NCBI GenBank assembly: GCA_913049915.1 | Contig: CAJWZC010000027.1 | Coordinates: forward strand, 1 to 41,201 | DNA length: 41,201 bases | Origin: an uncultured Colwellia sp. | GTDB taxonomy: Bacteria > Pseudomonadota > Gammaproteobacteria > Enterobacterales > Alteromonadaceae | Direction: 5' to 3' | Part shown: positions 26,780-34,666 of the stretch, piece by piece | How the letters are laid out: every line of letters begins with the position of its first letter | Numbering within the stretch: position 1 is the first letter of the stretch | Program-made: the position numbers and the translations under genes | The notes under the pieces: model-generated | Told to the model about the DNA's origin: nothing | The model's input: the letters and a program-made list of their open reading frames with translations, nothing else | Database searches by the model: none

Positions 26780-26815
26780 GGCTGTACTTTCGTTTTAGAA
26801 AGCAGTCTTTTTTTC
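26780..26815 (+). terminator. Terminator after the DUF481 gene
   Basis: Imperfect stem ggctgtactttc / gaaagcagtc followed by TTTTTTT (from 26808), about 65 bp beyond the stop. A good Rho-independent shape. Confidence 0.7.
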
Positions 26816-26837
26816 TGCCTCAATTAAAACCTATCTA

Positions 26838-26959
26838 TTATACCATTTGGATTAATTAAGCTTACTTAAACAGCGCTAAAGATAATAGCTAGGCTTAGCT
26901 TTGAATTTTTTAGGTGTAACTTTTGACAGTACACCTAGGCTTTAGGGGAAATGGTATAA
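26838..26959. mobile_element. MITE-like element with 11-bp terminal inverted repeats
   Basis: 122 bp bounded by perfect inverted ends ttataccattt (26838-26848) and aaatggtataa (26949-26959). There is an inner inverted repeat taggtgta / tacaccta near 26920-26938 and no coding capacity. The ends allow a TA target duplication, as with IS630/Tc1-type elements. The family is not identified. Confidence 0.5.
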
Positions 26960-26963
26960 AACG

Positions 26964-26992
26964 AAGGCTTCTAAGTAAACTTAGAAGCCTTT
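26964..26992 (-). terminator. Terminator hairpin between DUF481 gene and aceA
   Basis: Perfect 12-bp arms aaggcttctaag (26964-26975) / cttagaagcctt (26981-26992 approximately), 4-5-base loop. On the minus strand CGTTTT follows, which fits termination of aceA; it may act in both directions. A further perfect 9-bp inverted repeat, ttcaattag / ctaattgaa (27074-27097), sits just after the aceA stop. Confidence 0.65.
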
Positions 26993-27107
26993 ATAGAGGA
27001 GCTCAATGATCGTTCAATCGGTACTAAAGAGTATTAACTGACCGGCATTAGCCTTAATAGCTGATTTTTATTATTCAATTAGGAAAGTCTAATTGAACGA
27101 GTTACTA

Positions 27108-28691
27108 TTAAAATTGGTTAGACGTATTGTTAGCGCCACCGGCTTTAAGAGCATTTTCACCCGCAAAGTATTCTTTGTGATCATCACCCATGTCAGAGCC
27201 TGACATGTTTTGATGTTTAACACAGGCGATACCTTGACGGATTTCTTTACGTTGAACACCTTCAACATAACCAAGCATACCTGCATCGCCAAAGTACTCT
27301 TTAGCCAAGTTATCAACAGATAATGCTGTTGTATGATAAGTAGGAAGCGTGATTAGGTGATGGAAAATACCGGCTTCACGTGATGTATCAGATTGGAAAG
27401 TACGGATTTTTTCATCTGCTCTTGCAGATAATTCAGAAGTATCATAATCAGCATTCATTAAATCGGCACGAACATAAGAAGATACGTCTTCACCAGCAGC
27501 AACCATTGCATCATATGCTTGTTGACGGAAGTTAAGCGTCCAGTTAAATGAAGGGCTGTTGTTGTAAACAAGCTTAGCATTCGGGATTTCTTTACGCACT
27601 TCGTTCATCATTGCCGTGATATCAGCAACGCTTGGTGTAGCCGTTTCAATCCATAGAAGATCAGCGCCCGCTTTAATTGCTTCGATGCTATCAAATACAC
27701 AACGTTCTTCACCAGTACCTTGACGGAATTGGTATAAACCTGAAGGTAAACGCTTAGGACGAACAAGTTTACCGTCACGGTTGAAACATACATCACCTTC
27801 AGCCATTTGTGATACGTCAATTTCTTCAACATCTAAGAAAGAGTTATATATATCACCTTGATCGCCTGGCTCTTTAACAACTGCGATTTCTTTAGTAAGA
27901 CCAGCACCTTCAGAGTCAGTACGTGAAACGATAATACCATTGTCTATACCTAGCTCTAAAAAAGCATGACGTAATGCGCGAATCTTAGAATGGAAATCTG
28001 CATGAGGAACAGTTACTTTACCGTCTTGATGTCCACATTGCTTTTCATCAGCAACTTGGTTTTCAATTTGAAGCGCACAAGCACCCGCTTCAATCATTTG
28101 CTTAGCCATTAGATAAGTCGCTTCAGCATTACCAAAACCAGCATCAATATCAGCAATAATTGGTACAACGTGAGTAACGTGATTATCAATTTTATCTTGG
28201 ATAGCAGCTTTGTCAGTTTGAGCAGCAGCGTCTAGTTCACGGAAAAGACCACCTAGTTCACGTGCATCAGCTTGACGTAGGAAAGTGTAAAGCTCTGCAA
28301 CCAAAGAAGCTACTGAGGTTTTTTCGTGCATAGATTGATCAGGAAGAGGACCAAACTCACTTCTCAGTGCAGCAACCATCCAACCCGAAAGGTATAAGTA
28401 ACGACGATCTGTTTTGCCATCAAAATGCTTCTTAATAGAAATCATTTTCTGTTGGCCAACAAAACCGTGCCAGCAACCTAGAGATTGTGTGTACTGTGAG
28501 CTATCAGCATCATACGCGTCCATATCTCTACGCATAATGTCAGCTGTATACTGAGCAATCTCTAAACCAGTTTTGAATTTATTCTGTGCACGCATACGTG
28601 CAACTGATTCTGGGTTTATAGCATCCCAAGAACTTCCTGCATTTGCTTTAATCGCTTGAACTGCTTCTATTGCACTTTGATAGTTAGACAT
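27108..28691 (-). CDS. aceA: Isocitrate lyase
   Basis: First glyoxylate-shunt enzyme: isocitrate to glyoxylate plus succinate. The protein is 527 aa from ATG 28691, which has GGAG 7 bases upstream; a TTG at 28703 is less likely. This is the long bacterial type (about 530 aa, as in Pseudomonas), not the 434-aa E. coli form. The catalytic loop reads DEKQCGHQDGK with C219 where E. coli has KKCGH. Other motifs: CWHGFVGQQKM, PIIADIDAGFGN, ACALQIENQV, LWIETATPS and LVYNNSPSFNWT. Divergent from a LysR gene across a 343-bp gap with palindromes. Confidence 0.96.
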   Translation of the reverse strand: MSNYQSAIEAVQAIKANAGSSWDAINPESVARMRAQNKFKTGLEIAQYTADIMRRDMDAYDADSSQYTQSLGCWHGFVGQQKMISIKKHFDGKTDRRYLYLSGWMVAALRSEFGPLPDQSMHEKTSVASLVAELYTFLRQADARELGGLFRELDAAAQTDKAAIQDKIDNHVTHVVPIIADIDAGFGNAEATYLMAKQMIEAGACALQIENQVADEKQCGHQDGKVTVPHADFHSKIRALRHAFLELGIDNGIIVSRTDSEGAGLTKEIAVVKEPGDQGDIYNSFLDVEEIDVSQMAEGDVCFNRDGKLVRPKRLPSGLYQFRQGTGEERCVFDSIEAIKAGADLLWIETATPSVADITAMMNEVRKEIPNAKLVYNNSPSFNWTLNFRQQAYDAMVAAGEDVSSYVRADLMNADYDTSELSARADEKIRTFQSDTSREAGIFHHLITLPTYHTTALSVDNLAKEYFGDAGMLGYVEGVQRKEIRQGIACVKHQNMSGSDMGDDHKEYFAGENALKAGGANNTSNQF

Positions 28692-28893
28692 AACATTCTC
28701 CAAAAGTCTTGCTGTAGATTAATTAGTAGTTATTACTAGGTATTAGTTTTAGTTATTTAACTTTCGACTTAGAGACATTGAATCAGAGGTTGAACCTCAA
28801 GATGACTGTAAGAAAGTAAGCTTTCATACTGGACTACAAAAACAATACCCTATCACAGTAGTATTTTTGAAATATATAATATTTATGGTCACC

Positions 28894-28908
28894 ATTCACG
28901 CAGTGAAT
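28894..28908. promoter_or_regulatory. Candidate LysR operator in the aceA-lysR gap
   Basis: Perfect palindrome ATTCAC-GCA-GTGAAT, which fits the T-N11-A style of LysR boxes, about 130 bp before the LysR start and 200 bp before aceA. Another palindrome, gaggtt-g-aacctc, lies at 28786-28798. TTCAAA and TATTGT, 18 bp apart on the minus strand (about 28840-28870), could be the aceA promoter. No gene occupies 28692-29034. Confidence 0.5.
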
Positions 28909-29034
28909 GAAAATGCCCATTTTTTTCTATAACTAGCTACTTTATATTGCTCAAAAGGTAAAATTTCATTGAATTAGCCTTACATTTAGCTTATATCTAT
29001 CTCACTTATATTTATTTACAGAGCCATTAATGAT

Positions 29035-29982
29035 ATGAATATTTCTAAAATTGATTTGAACTTGCTTATTTATTTAGACGTATTGTTGCGAGAGAAAAAT
29101 GTTACCCGGGCAGCAAGCCAACTTAACATTACGCAACCAGCAATGAGTAATGGCTTAAAACGACTTAGAACTTTATTTAACGACCCTATTTTAGTACGTA
29201 CTTCTGACGGTATGGTTCCTACAGAGCGTGCTCGAGGTTTAGCACCTAGCATCCGTAAGATATTGCTTGAATTAGAAGAAGCATTACAAGGTGAAGAAGA
29301 GTTTAACGAATTAAAGAGTCAACGGGTTTTTAGAATAATGGCAAGTGATTATGCCGCATCAACTTTAATTCCGACTCTATTAAAGGCCTTGAATGAAGTT
29401 GCACCTAACATTACTCTTGATATAATGACTCCGAGTGATGTGACCTTCCATGATGTTGAAGCGGGTAAAATTGATATGGCGATTAATCGCTTTGATGAAT
29501 TACCACAATCTTTCCACCAAAAAGCTATTTGGCGTGACTCTTTCTCATGTTTATTAAGTGCCGATAGCCCATTAGTAAGTAAATTTAATTTAAATGCTTA
29601 TTTAGGTGCAAAACATGTGTGGGTTTCAAAAACAGGCTTTGGTGTTGGTGTCGGCATGGACCCTAAAGATGTTCAGAAATTAGGCTGGGTTGATGAAGCC
29701 CTTGCCCGCTTAGGTAAAAAGCGTGACATAAAGGTTTTTACCCGTAATTATCATGTTGCTATGCAGCTAGCTTATGAAGATAACTTAATTGCGACCTTAC
29801 CGACAAAAGCGGCGCAATTACATAAGAATGACAGTAATTATACTATTGTAAAACCACCTTTTGATATCCCTGATATTGAATTAAAAATGATCTGGAGCCC
29901 TTTGCTTCATCATGATGCTAGCCACATATGGTTTCGACAGCTCGTTATTGCTGCAGCCCTTAAATGCCAGGAGAATATATAA
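29035..29982 (+). CDS. LysR-family transcription regulator
   Basis: 315-aa LysR-type regulator. The N-terminal winged HTH is KIDLNLLIYLDVLLREKNVTRAASQLNITQPAMSNGLKRLR (NodD/LinR-like), followed by DPILVRTSDGMVPTERA and a periplasmic-binding-like effector domain (about 90-300, VFRIMASDYAASTLIPTLL, GKIDMAINRF). Only 6 bp separate its stop from lrgA, so it is probably co-transcribed with lrgAB; aceA is divergent. It may therefore control both aceA and its own operon. The effector is unknown; CidR, a LysR regulator of cidAB in Gram-positives, responds to acetate. Confidence 0.92.
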   Translation: MNISKIDLNLLIYLDVLLREKNVTRAASQLNITQPAMSNGLKRLRTLFNDPILVRTSDGMVPTERARGLAPSIRKILLELEEALQGEEEFNELKSQRVFRIMASDYAASTLIPTLLKALNEVAPNITLDIMTPSDVTFHDVEAGKIDMAINRFDELPQSFHQKAIWRDSFSCLLSADSPLVSKFNLNAYLGAKHVWVSKTGFGVGVGMDPKDVQKLGWVDEALARLGKKRDIKVFTRNYHVAMQLAYEDNLIATLPTKAAQLHKNDSNYTIVKPPFDIPDIELKMIWSPLLHHDASHIWFRQLVIAAALKCQENI

Positions 29983-29988
29983 TTAACT

Positions 29989-30369
29989 ATGAATAATGTG
30001 CTTTATACCATTTTTGTCATCAGTATAAGCTTACTGCTAGGTAAGCTCGCTAATTATTTATTAGCGGCTTTACCAGCCAGTTTATACGGCATGATTATTT
30101 ACGCGCTTTTTTTACAACTCAATTGGTTCAGTATTGAAAAGGTAACCAAAACTAATCAATGGTTTATTAAGCATATGGGCGTATGCCTTGTACCTGCTGG
30201 TATGGGGATTATCAATCATTTCGAGCTGATTCAACAACATGGCCTTGCACTAGTAGTCGTTATTTTTAGTACAACATTTATTTTACTAACAGTTATTGGT
30301 TACTTGAGCGAACGGTTTTTAATAACCCCAGATAATCACCAAAGTAAAACAACGATAGATTCAAAATAA
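29989..30369 (+). CDS. lrgA: LrgA/CidA family membrane protein
   Basis: 126 aa, four predicted helices: VLYTIFVISISLLLGKLANYLL, SLYGMIIYALFLQLNWF, then HMGVCLVPAGMGIINHF (the LrgA FVPAGVG-like motif) and LALVVVIFSTTFILLTVIGYL. The family was first described as holin-like (CidA/LrgA); with LrgB it forms a carrier shown to take up pyruvate in Bacillus (PftAB) and Streptococcus mutans. It lies 6 bp after the LysR gene, and its stop overlaps the lrgB start by one base (TAATG). Tight coupling with lrgB is expected. Confidence 0.9.
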   Translation: MNNVLYTIFVISISLLLGKLANYLLAALPASLYGMIIYALFLQLNWFSIEKVTKTNQWFIKHMGVCLVPAGMGIINHFELIQQHGLALVVVIFSTTFILLTVIGYLSERFLITPDNHQSKTTIDSK

Positions 30370-31091
30370 TGCTGACTACTTTCATAAGTAATACCCCACT
30401 ATTGGCCAGTATAGTTATCACCTTACTTACCATAACAACCTATCAATTTGCGGCCGCTTGCCAACAAAAATGGCAATACATATGGTTAAACCCTATGCTG
30501 TTCACTATTAGCATATTGGTACCTTTGTTACTGTTAACTGAGATTAACTATCAGCAATATAGCGAGAAAACTCAACTACTTAATCTTTTGCTCGAGCCAG
30601 CTATTGTTGCCCTGGGCTTGCCACTTTACCAGCAATTCAAGCAAATACGCTTCTATTGGCGAGAAATGACCGCTATTTTAATCTTGGGTATTGTAGTGGT
30701 TATTATCGTCAGCTTTATGCTCGCTATGTGGTTGATAAAAGCTCCTGAAATAGCGGTCGCCTTGTCATTAAAATCAGTCACAACTCCGATAGGTATTACC
30801 TTAACAGAACAATTGCATGGTGATAGCTCCATTACAGCTTTTGCGATATTAATTGCTGGTTTATTTGGTGCATTACTCGGTCCTCAATGGCTCAGCTTCA
30901 TTGGCGTTAATTCAGCTAAAGCTCAGGGACTAGCCATTGGTAGTGCTAGTCATGTTATTGGTACCGCGGTACTGGTACGTAAGAGTGCAGAGCATGGTGC
31001 ATACAGCTCTGTTGCATTAATTTTATCCGCTGTGCTCACCGCACTAATCAGCCCTTGGTTGATACCTTTATTGCAGAAGTTATTTTACTAA
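30369..31091 (+). CDS. lrgB: LrgB/CidB family membrane protein
   Basis: 240 aa, six or more membrane helices. Signature SLKSVTTPIGITLTEQLHGDSSITA near residues 130-155, and a C-terminal AQGLAIGSASHVIGTAVLVRKSAEHGAYSSVALILSAVLTAL, both diagnostic of LrgB. Partner of LrgA. The plant homologue PLGG1, an LrgA-LrgB fusion, carries glycolate and glycerate across the chloroplast envelope. Position between the glyoxylate-shunt genes aceA and glcB makes transport of glycolate, glyoxylate, pyruvate or similar acids plausible. The start codon overlaps the lrgA stop. Confidence 0.92.
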   Translation: MLTTFISNTPLLASIVITLLTITTYQFAAACQQKWQYIWLNPMLFTISILVPLLLLTEINYQQYSEKTQLLNLLLEPAIVALGLPLYQQFKQIRFYWREMTAILILGIVVVIIVSFMLAMWLIKAPEIAVALSLKSVTTPIGITLTEQLHGDSSITAFAILIAGLFGALLGPQWLSFIGVNSAKAQGLAIGSASHVIGTAVLVRKSAEHGAYSSVALILSAVLTALISPWLIPLLQKLFY

Positions 31092-31149
31092 AGCTTATAA
31101 AACTAAGATTATACCGAGCGTTATTCATAATATGAATGATGTTTATCAT

Positions 31150-31179
31150 AAAGTACAATAATATGAATCACTGTACTTT
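31150..31179 (+). terminator. Possible terminator hairpin after lrgB
   Basis: Perfect 8-bp arms aaagtaca / tgtacttt, 14-base loop, 59 bp after the lrgB stop. TCCCTTC follows instead of a T-run, so termination is uncertain. Confidence 0.35.
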
Positions 31180-31289
31180 CCCTTCATCATTAAGCCTACT
31201 TAAATCATATTTTACAGTAACTTAAAAATTAATTATTACTTATGACCTTGTACTGCTGCCTTTTTAAACCCTAAAGTACTATTGCCAGC

Positions 31290-31363
31290 AGTGATAATAA
31301 GCCATAGGATTATCACTAATAGTTATTTCTACGTTTTTTTGGCTACACTGTCATTGAAATGAC
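31290..31363. promoter_or_regulatory. Two palindromes upstream of glcB
   Basis: The 360-bp gap 31092-31451 has no gene. It contains agtgataat / attatcact (31290-31317, 10-base loop) and a compact palindrome GTCATT-GA-AATGAC (31350-31363), about 90 bp before the glcB ATG. They are candidate regulator sites; I cannot assign a protein. Confidence 0.4.
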
Positions 31364-31451
31364 GCTAGAAATAAAAAATTTTACATAAATATTCTTGATG
31401 CTTTAATCCATTTGGTCTAACACAAGTTTTTGAAAATAAGGTGAAGTAATA

Positions 31452-33620
31452 ATGTCAGCGACAGTAACGATAGAGAACTTAACAGTAAGTCAGTGTCTTT
31501 TTGATTTTATTGAATATGAAGCATTGCCTGGCACATCGATTAGTTCTGCACATTTTTGGCAACAGTTTTCTAGTATAATTGATGAGCTGAGTCCTAAAAA
31601 TAAGCAGCTTTTATTAAAGCGTGATGCCTTACAAGCTAGTATTGATACTTATCACCAAGATAACAAACCACTTGACTTTTCACACTATAAAAATTTTTTA
31701 GTAGACATTAACTACCTTATACCCCAAGTAAATGATTTTAATATCAATACCTGTAATGTTGATAATGAATTAGCATTGATGGCTGGGCCACAACTTGTGG
31801 TACCTATAATGAATGCCCGTTTTGCCTTAAATGCCGTAAATGCCCGCTGGGGAAGTTTATACGATGCACTTTATGGTACTGATGTAATAAGCCATGAAAA
31901 TAGTGCAGAGCCAAGTAAAAAATATAATCCTATTCGTGGTAAAAAGGTTATCGAATTTGCTAAAGACTATTTAGACCAAGTCATTCCACTTGTTAAAGGT
32001 AATCATAGTCAAGCAGTTAGCTATCACTTAACTGAACAACAATTGATGGTTAGTTTAGCTGACGGTCAACAAACCCCTTTGCAAAATCCATCAGCATTCA
32101 TTGGCTTTACTGGCAGTATAAATAAGCCTGAGTCTATGATGTTTACCCATCATGGTTTACACCTTAATTTATTGTTCAATGATGATAGCGCTATTGGTAA
32201 AGAAGATGCTGCGAGCCTAAGCGATATAGTACTTGAATCAGCTTTAACTACTATTATGGATTGTGAAGATTCAGTCGCTGCTGTTGATGGTGAAGATAAA
32301 GTATTAGCCTACAGAAATTGGTTAGGGCTTATGACGGGAAAATTATCTGCCACGTTAAATAAAAATGGTCAAACGATAACCCGCACCATGAATAAAGACT
32401 TAAGTGTCCAGACTCTTAATGGCGATAACGTTATCCTTAAAGGCCGTAGTTTAATGTTTATCCGCAATGTTGGTCATTTAATGACAAACAATGCCATTAT
32501 CGATAATCAAGGAAACGAAGTACCTGAAGGCATACTTGATGCAATGGTCACCAGCTTAGTTGCTTTGCATGATTTGAAAGGTAATAGCGAATATAGCAAT
32601 AGCAGTGAAGGTTCTATTTATATTGTTAAACCTAAAATGCATGGTCCTGAAGAAGTAGCTTTTGCTGACACCTTATTTTCTCGTGTAGAAACGGCATTAT
32701 CATTACCTAAAAACACGGTAAAAATGGGTATAATGGATGAAGAAAGACGTACCAGTATCAATTTGAAAAACTGTATTTTCGCTGCTAAAGATCGGGTAGT
32801 CTTTATCAATACTGGATTTTTAGACAGAACCGGTGATGAAATTCATACTTCAATGATGGCAGGACCAATGTCCCGAAAAGCTGATATAAAGCTAACACCT
32901 TGGATAGGAGCCTATGAAGACAACAACGTTGATGTTGGCCTTGCTTGTGGATTTAGTCAAAAGGCACAAATTGGTAAAGGTATGTGGCCAATTCCTGATC
33001 AGATGTCGAACATGTTGGCAACTAAAATAAACCATGTTGAAGCGGGTGCTAATACTGCTTGGGTGCCTTCACCTACAGCGGCGACACTACATGCTTTACA
33101 TTATCATAGAGTCAATGTGTTTGATTTACAAAAACAACTTACCAAGCGTACGCCAGCTAACATAGATGATATTTTAACTATTCCACTGGCAAAACATACT
33201 AATTGGACAAACCAAGAAATTAGTGATGAGTTGGACAATAACTGCCAAGGAATTTTAGGTTATGTCGTTCGCTGGATAGATGATGGCGTAGGCTGCTCTA
33301 AAGTACCTGATATAAATAATGTCGGCTTGATGGAAGATAGAGCCACTTTACGTATTTCTAGCCAACATATTGCTAATTGGCTTACACATAACATTTGTAC
33401 AACCGCGCAAGTGCAAGCCAGTTTAGAGAAAATGGCACGTATTGTTGATAAGCAAAACGCTAGCGATAGTGGCTATCAAGCGATGAGTAATGACTTTACC
33501 AATAACATTGCTTTTAAAGCCGCTGCAGCGTTAATATTTTCAGGTGTAGCACAACCAAATGGTTATACAGAGCCTTTATTACATCAATATCGCTTAGAAA
33601 AAAAGCATCAGCTTAATTAA
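31452..33620 (+). CDS. glcB: Malate synthase G
   Basis: Second glyoxylate-shunt enzyme: glyoxylate plus acetyl-CoA to malate. The protein is 722 aa, the single-chain G isoform (E. coli GlcB 723), not the 530-aa AceB. Seen: [41 protein letters not shown], the catalytic Arg in [22 protein letters not shown], and the C-terminal [12 protein letters not shown] with the active-site Cys and [13 protein letters not shown] with the catalytic Asp. Start ATG 31452, AAGGTGA upstream. It follows aceA/LysR/lrgAB and ends in a strong terminator. Confidence 0.97.
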   Translation: MSATVTIENLTVSQCLFDFIEYEALPGTSISSAHFWQQFSSIIDELSPKNKQLLLKRDALQASIDTYHQDNKPLDFSHYKNFLVDINYLIPQVNDFNINTCNVDNELALMAGPQLVVPIMNARFALNAVNARWGSLYDALYGTDVISHENSAEPSKKYNPIRGKKVIEFAKDYLDQVIPLVKGNHSQAVSYHLTEQQLMVSLADGQQTPLQNPSAFIGFTGSINKPESMMFTHHGLHLNLLFNDDSAIGKEDAASLSDIVLESALTTIMDCEDSVAAVDGEDKVLAYRNWLGLMTGKLSATLNKNGQTITRTMNKDLSVQTLNGDNVILKGRSLMFIRNVGHLMTNNAIIDNQGNEVPEGILDAMVTSLVALHDLKGNSEYSNSSEGSIYIVKPKMHGPEEVAFADTLFSRVETALSLPKNTVKMGIMDEERRTSINLKNCIFAAKDRVVFINTGFLDRTGDEIHTSMMAGPMSRKADIKLTPWIGAYEDNNVDVGLACGFSQKAQIGKGMWPIPDQMSNMLATKINHVEAGANTAWVPSPTAATLHALHYHRVNVFDLQKQLTKRTPANIDDILTIPLAKHTNWTNQEISDELDNNCQGILGYVVRWIDDGVGCSKVPDINNVGLMEDRATLRISSQHIANWLTHNICTTAQVQASLEKMARIVDKQNASDSGYQAMSNDFTNNIAFKAAAALIFSGVAQPNGYTEPLLHQYRLEKKHQLN

Positions 33621-33657
33621 TACCTCGTTATGGTAAAATCAGTGCTTAAAATAGTCG

Positions 33658-33697
33658 AAACTGCCGCTATGGAGAATAAACCATAACGGCAGTTTTT
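33658..33697 (+). terminator. glcB intrinsic terminator
   Basis: Stem aaactgccgctatgg / ccataacggcagttt (one mismatch) followed by TTTCTTTAT, 37 bp after the stop. Strong Rho-independent form. Confidence 0.88.
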
Positions 33698-33737
33698 CTT
33701 TATGAGGAGAAATCAGACCCTAAAAACGACTGTAGTC

Positions 33738-33749
33738 ACTTGTACAAGT
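33738..33749. promoter_or_regulatory. 12-bp palindrome ACTTGTACAAGT
   Basis: Perfect palindrome in the gap between glcB and the next gene. The remainder of 33698-34009 is A/T-rich, shows no gene, and presumably holds the promoter of the small secreted protein. Function unassigned. Confidence 0.3.
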
Positions 33750-34009
33750 ATATTATTACCGTTTTAAATAATAGGAAGTATTTATTCTGTTTGACTGTTC
33801 TAATGAAAAAGATACTTATGTTTAATCACTACCAGTTTTACTTTGAAGTGTTCATTTAAAAGCTATAAGCCATCTAACGTGTGAAAGAAGCAGCCTGTCT
33901 CAATTGGCTAGCATATTTGTTAAACAACACTTAGAGTAAAAATTGAGTAATATAAAATACTTGAGCGACACAGTAAAATATGGCTGCATAGCTAAAAAGG
34001 ATCTAAGCA

Positions 34010-34435
34010 ATGAAATCAATTAAAGTGTTATTAATCAATTTTATTATAACATTCGTAACATTAACCTCTATTTGTCCAGCTAATGCCACTCCTACCGTTA
34101 AAGTACAACATTTAAATGTAACTACTGCGCTAACAAATACGTTTAATAACTACGATATAATTAGCGCCGCACGTGAAGTACGCAATAGTTTATCTATCGG
34201 CTTGTTTATATCTAATCCTGCTCTATTTAATAAAAAAAGCGCAAAATTAACAATAGATATAGTTAATAAATCTAATGATTTCTTTACTAGTACTATGCTT
34301 TTTAATGATAAATTACATCAGCTTATTTCATACTTTACTATCCCTAGTAATGACAGTATGACTAAATCGTCTGTATCAACTACTGAAAGTACGCAAATAA
34401 AGAAAAAATGTACTACTAAGATTAACTTTAGTTAA
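34010..34435 (+). CDS. Unrecognised small exported protein
   Basis: 141 aa; family not recognised. A clear signal peptide, MKSIKVLLINFIITFVTLTSICPANA, with likely cleavage after ANA, is followed by a polar mature part rich in Asn, Ser, Thr and Lys (KVQHLNVTTALTNTFNNYDI) and a Ser/Thr-rich tail with one Cys (KKKCTTKINFS). No membrane anchor after the signal. AAGGA precedes the ATG at normal spacing. It stands alone between glcB and a penicillin-acylase-type gene; nothing suggests a role. Confidence 0.65.
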   Translation: MKSIKVLLINFIITFVTLTSICPANATPTVKVQHLNVTTALTNTFNNYDIISAAREVRNSLSIGLFISNPALFNKKSAKLTIDIVNKSNDFFTSTMLFNDKLHQLISYFTIPSNDSMTKSSVSTTESTQIKKKCTTKINFS

Positions 34436-34666
34436 TATCCTAGAATTTTAACGTGCCCATTTCATTAGCTTATATTTATGCTATACCTATAAAACTATGC
34501 TGATATTGACTGTCTGTCTATTTGATAAGTTAATCATTTCCTCCCCAATATTTATAACGCCTCCTTATCTACATACTGATTTTTGATAAAAAATGTCAAC
34601 TAAGAATATTCTCCAAGAGCATTTTACGTTATTCTGCTCTATCTCTTTTTGTTAACTTCTTTTCCT

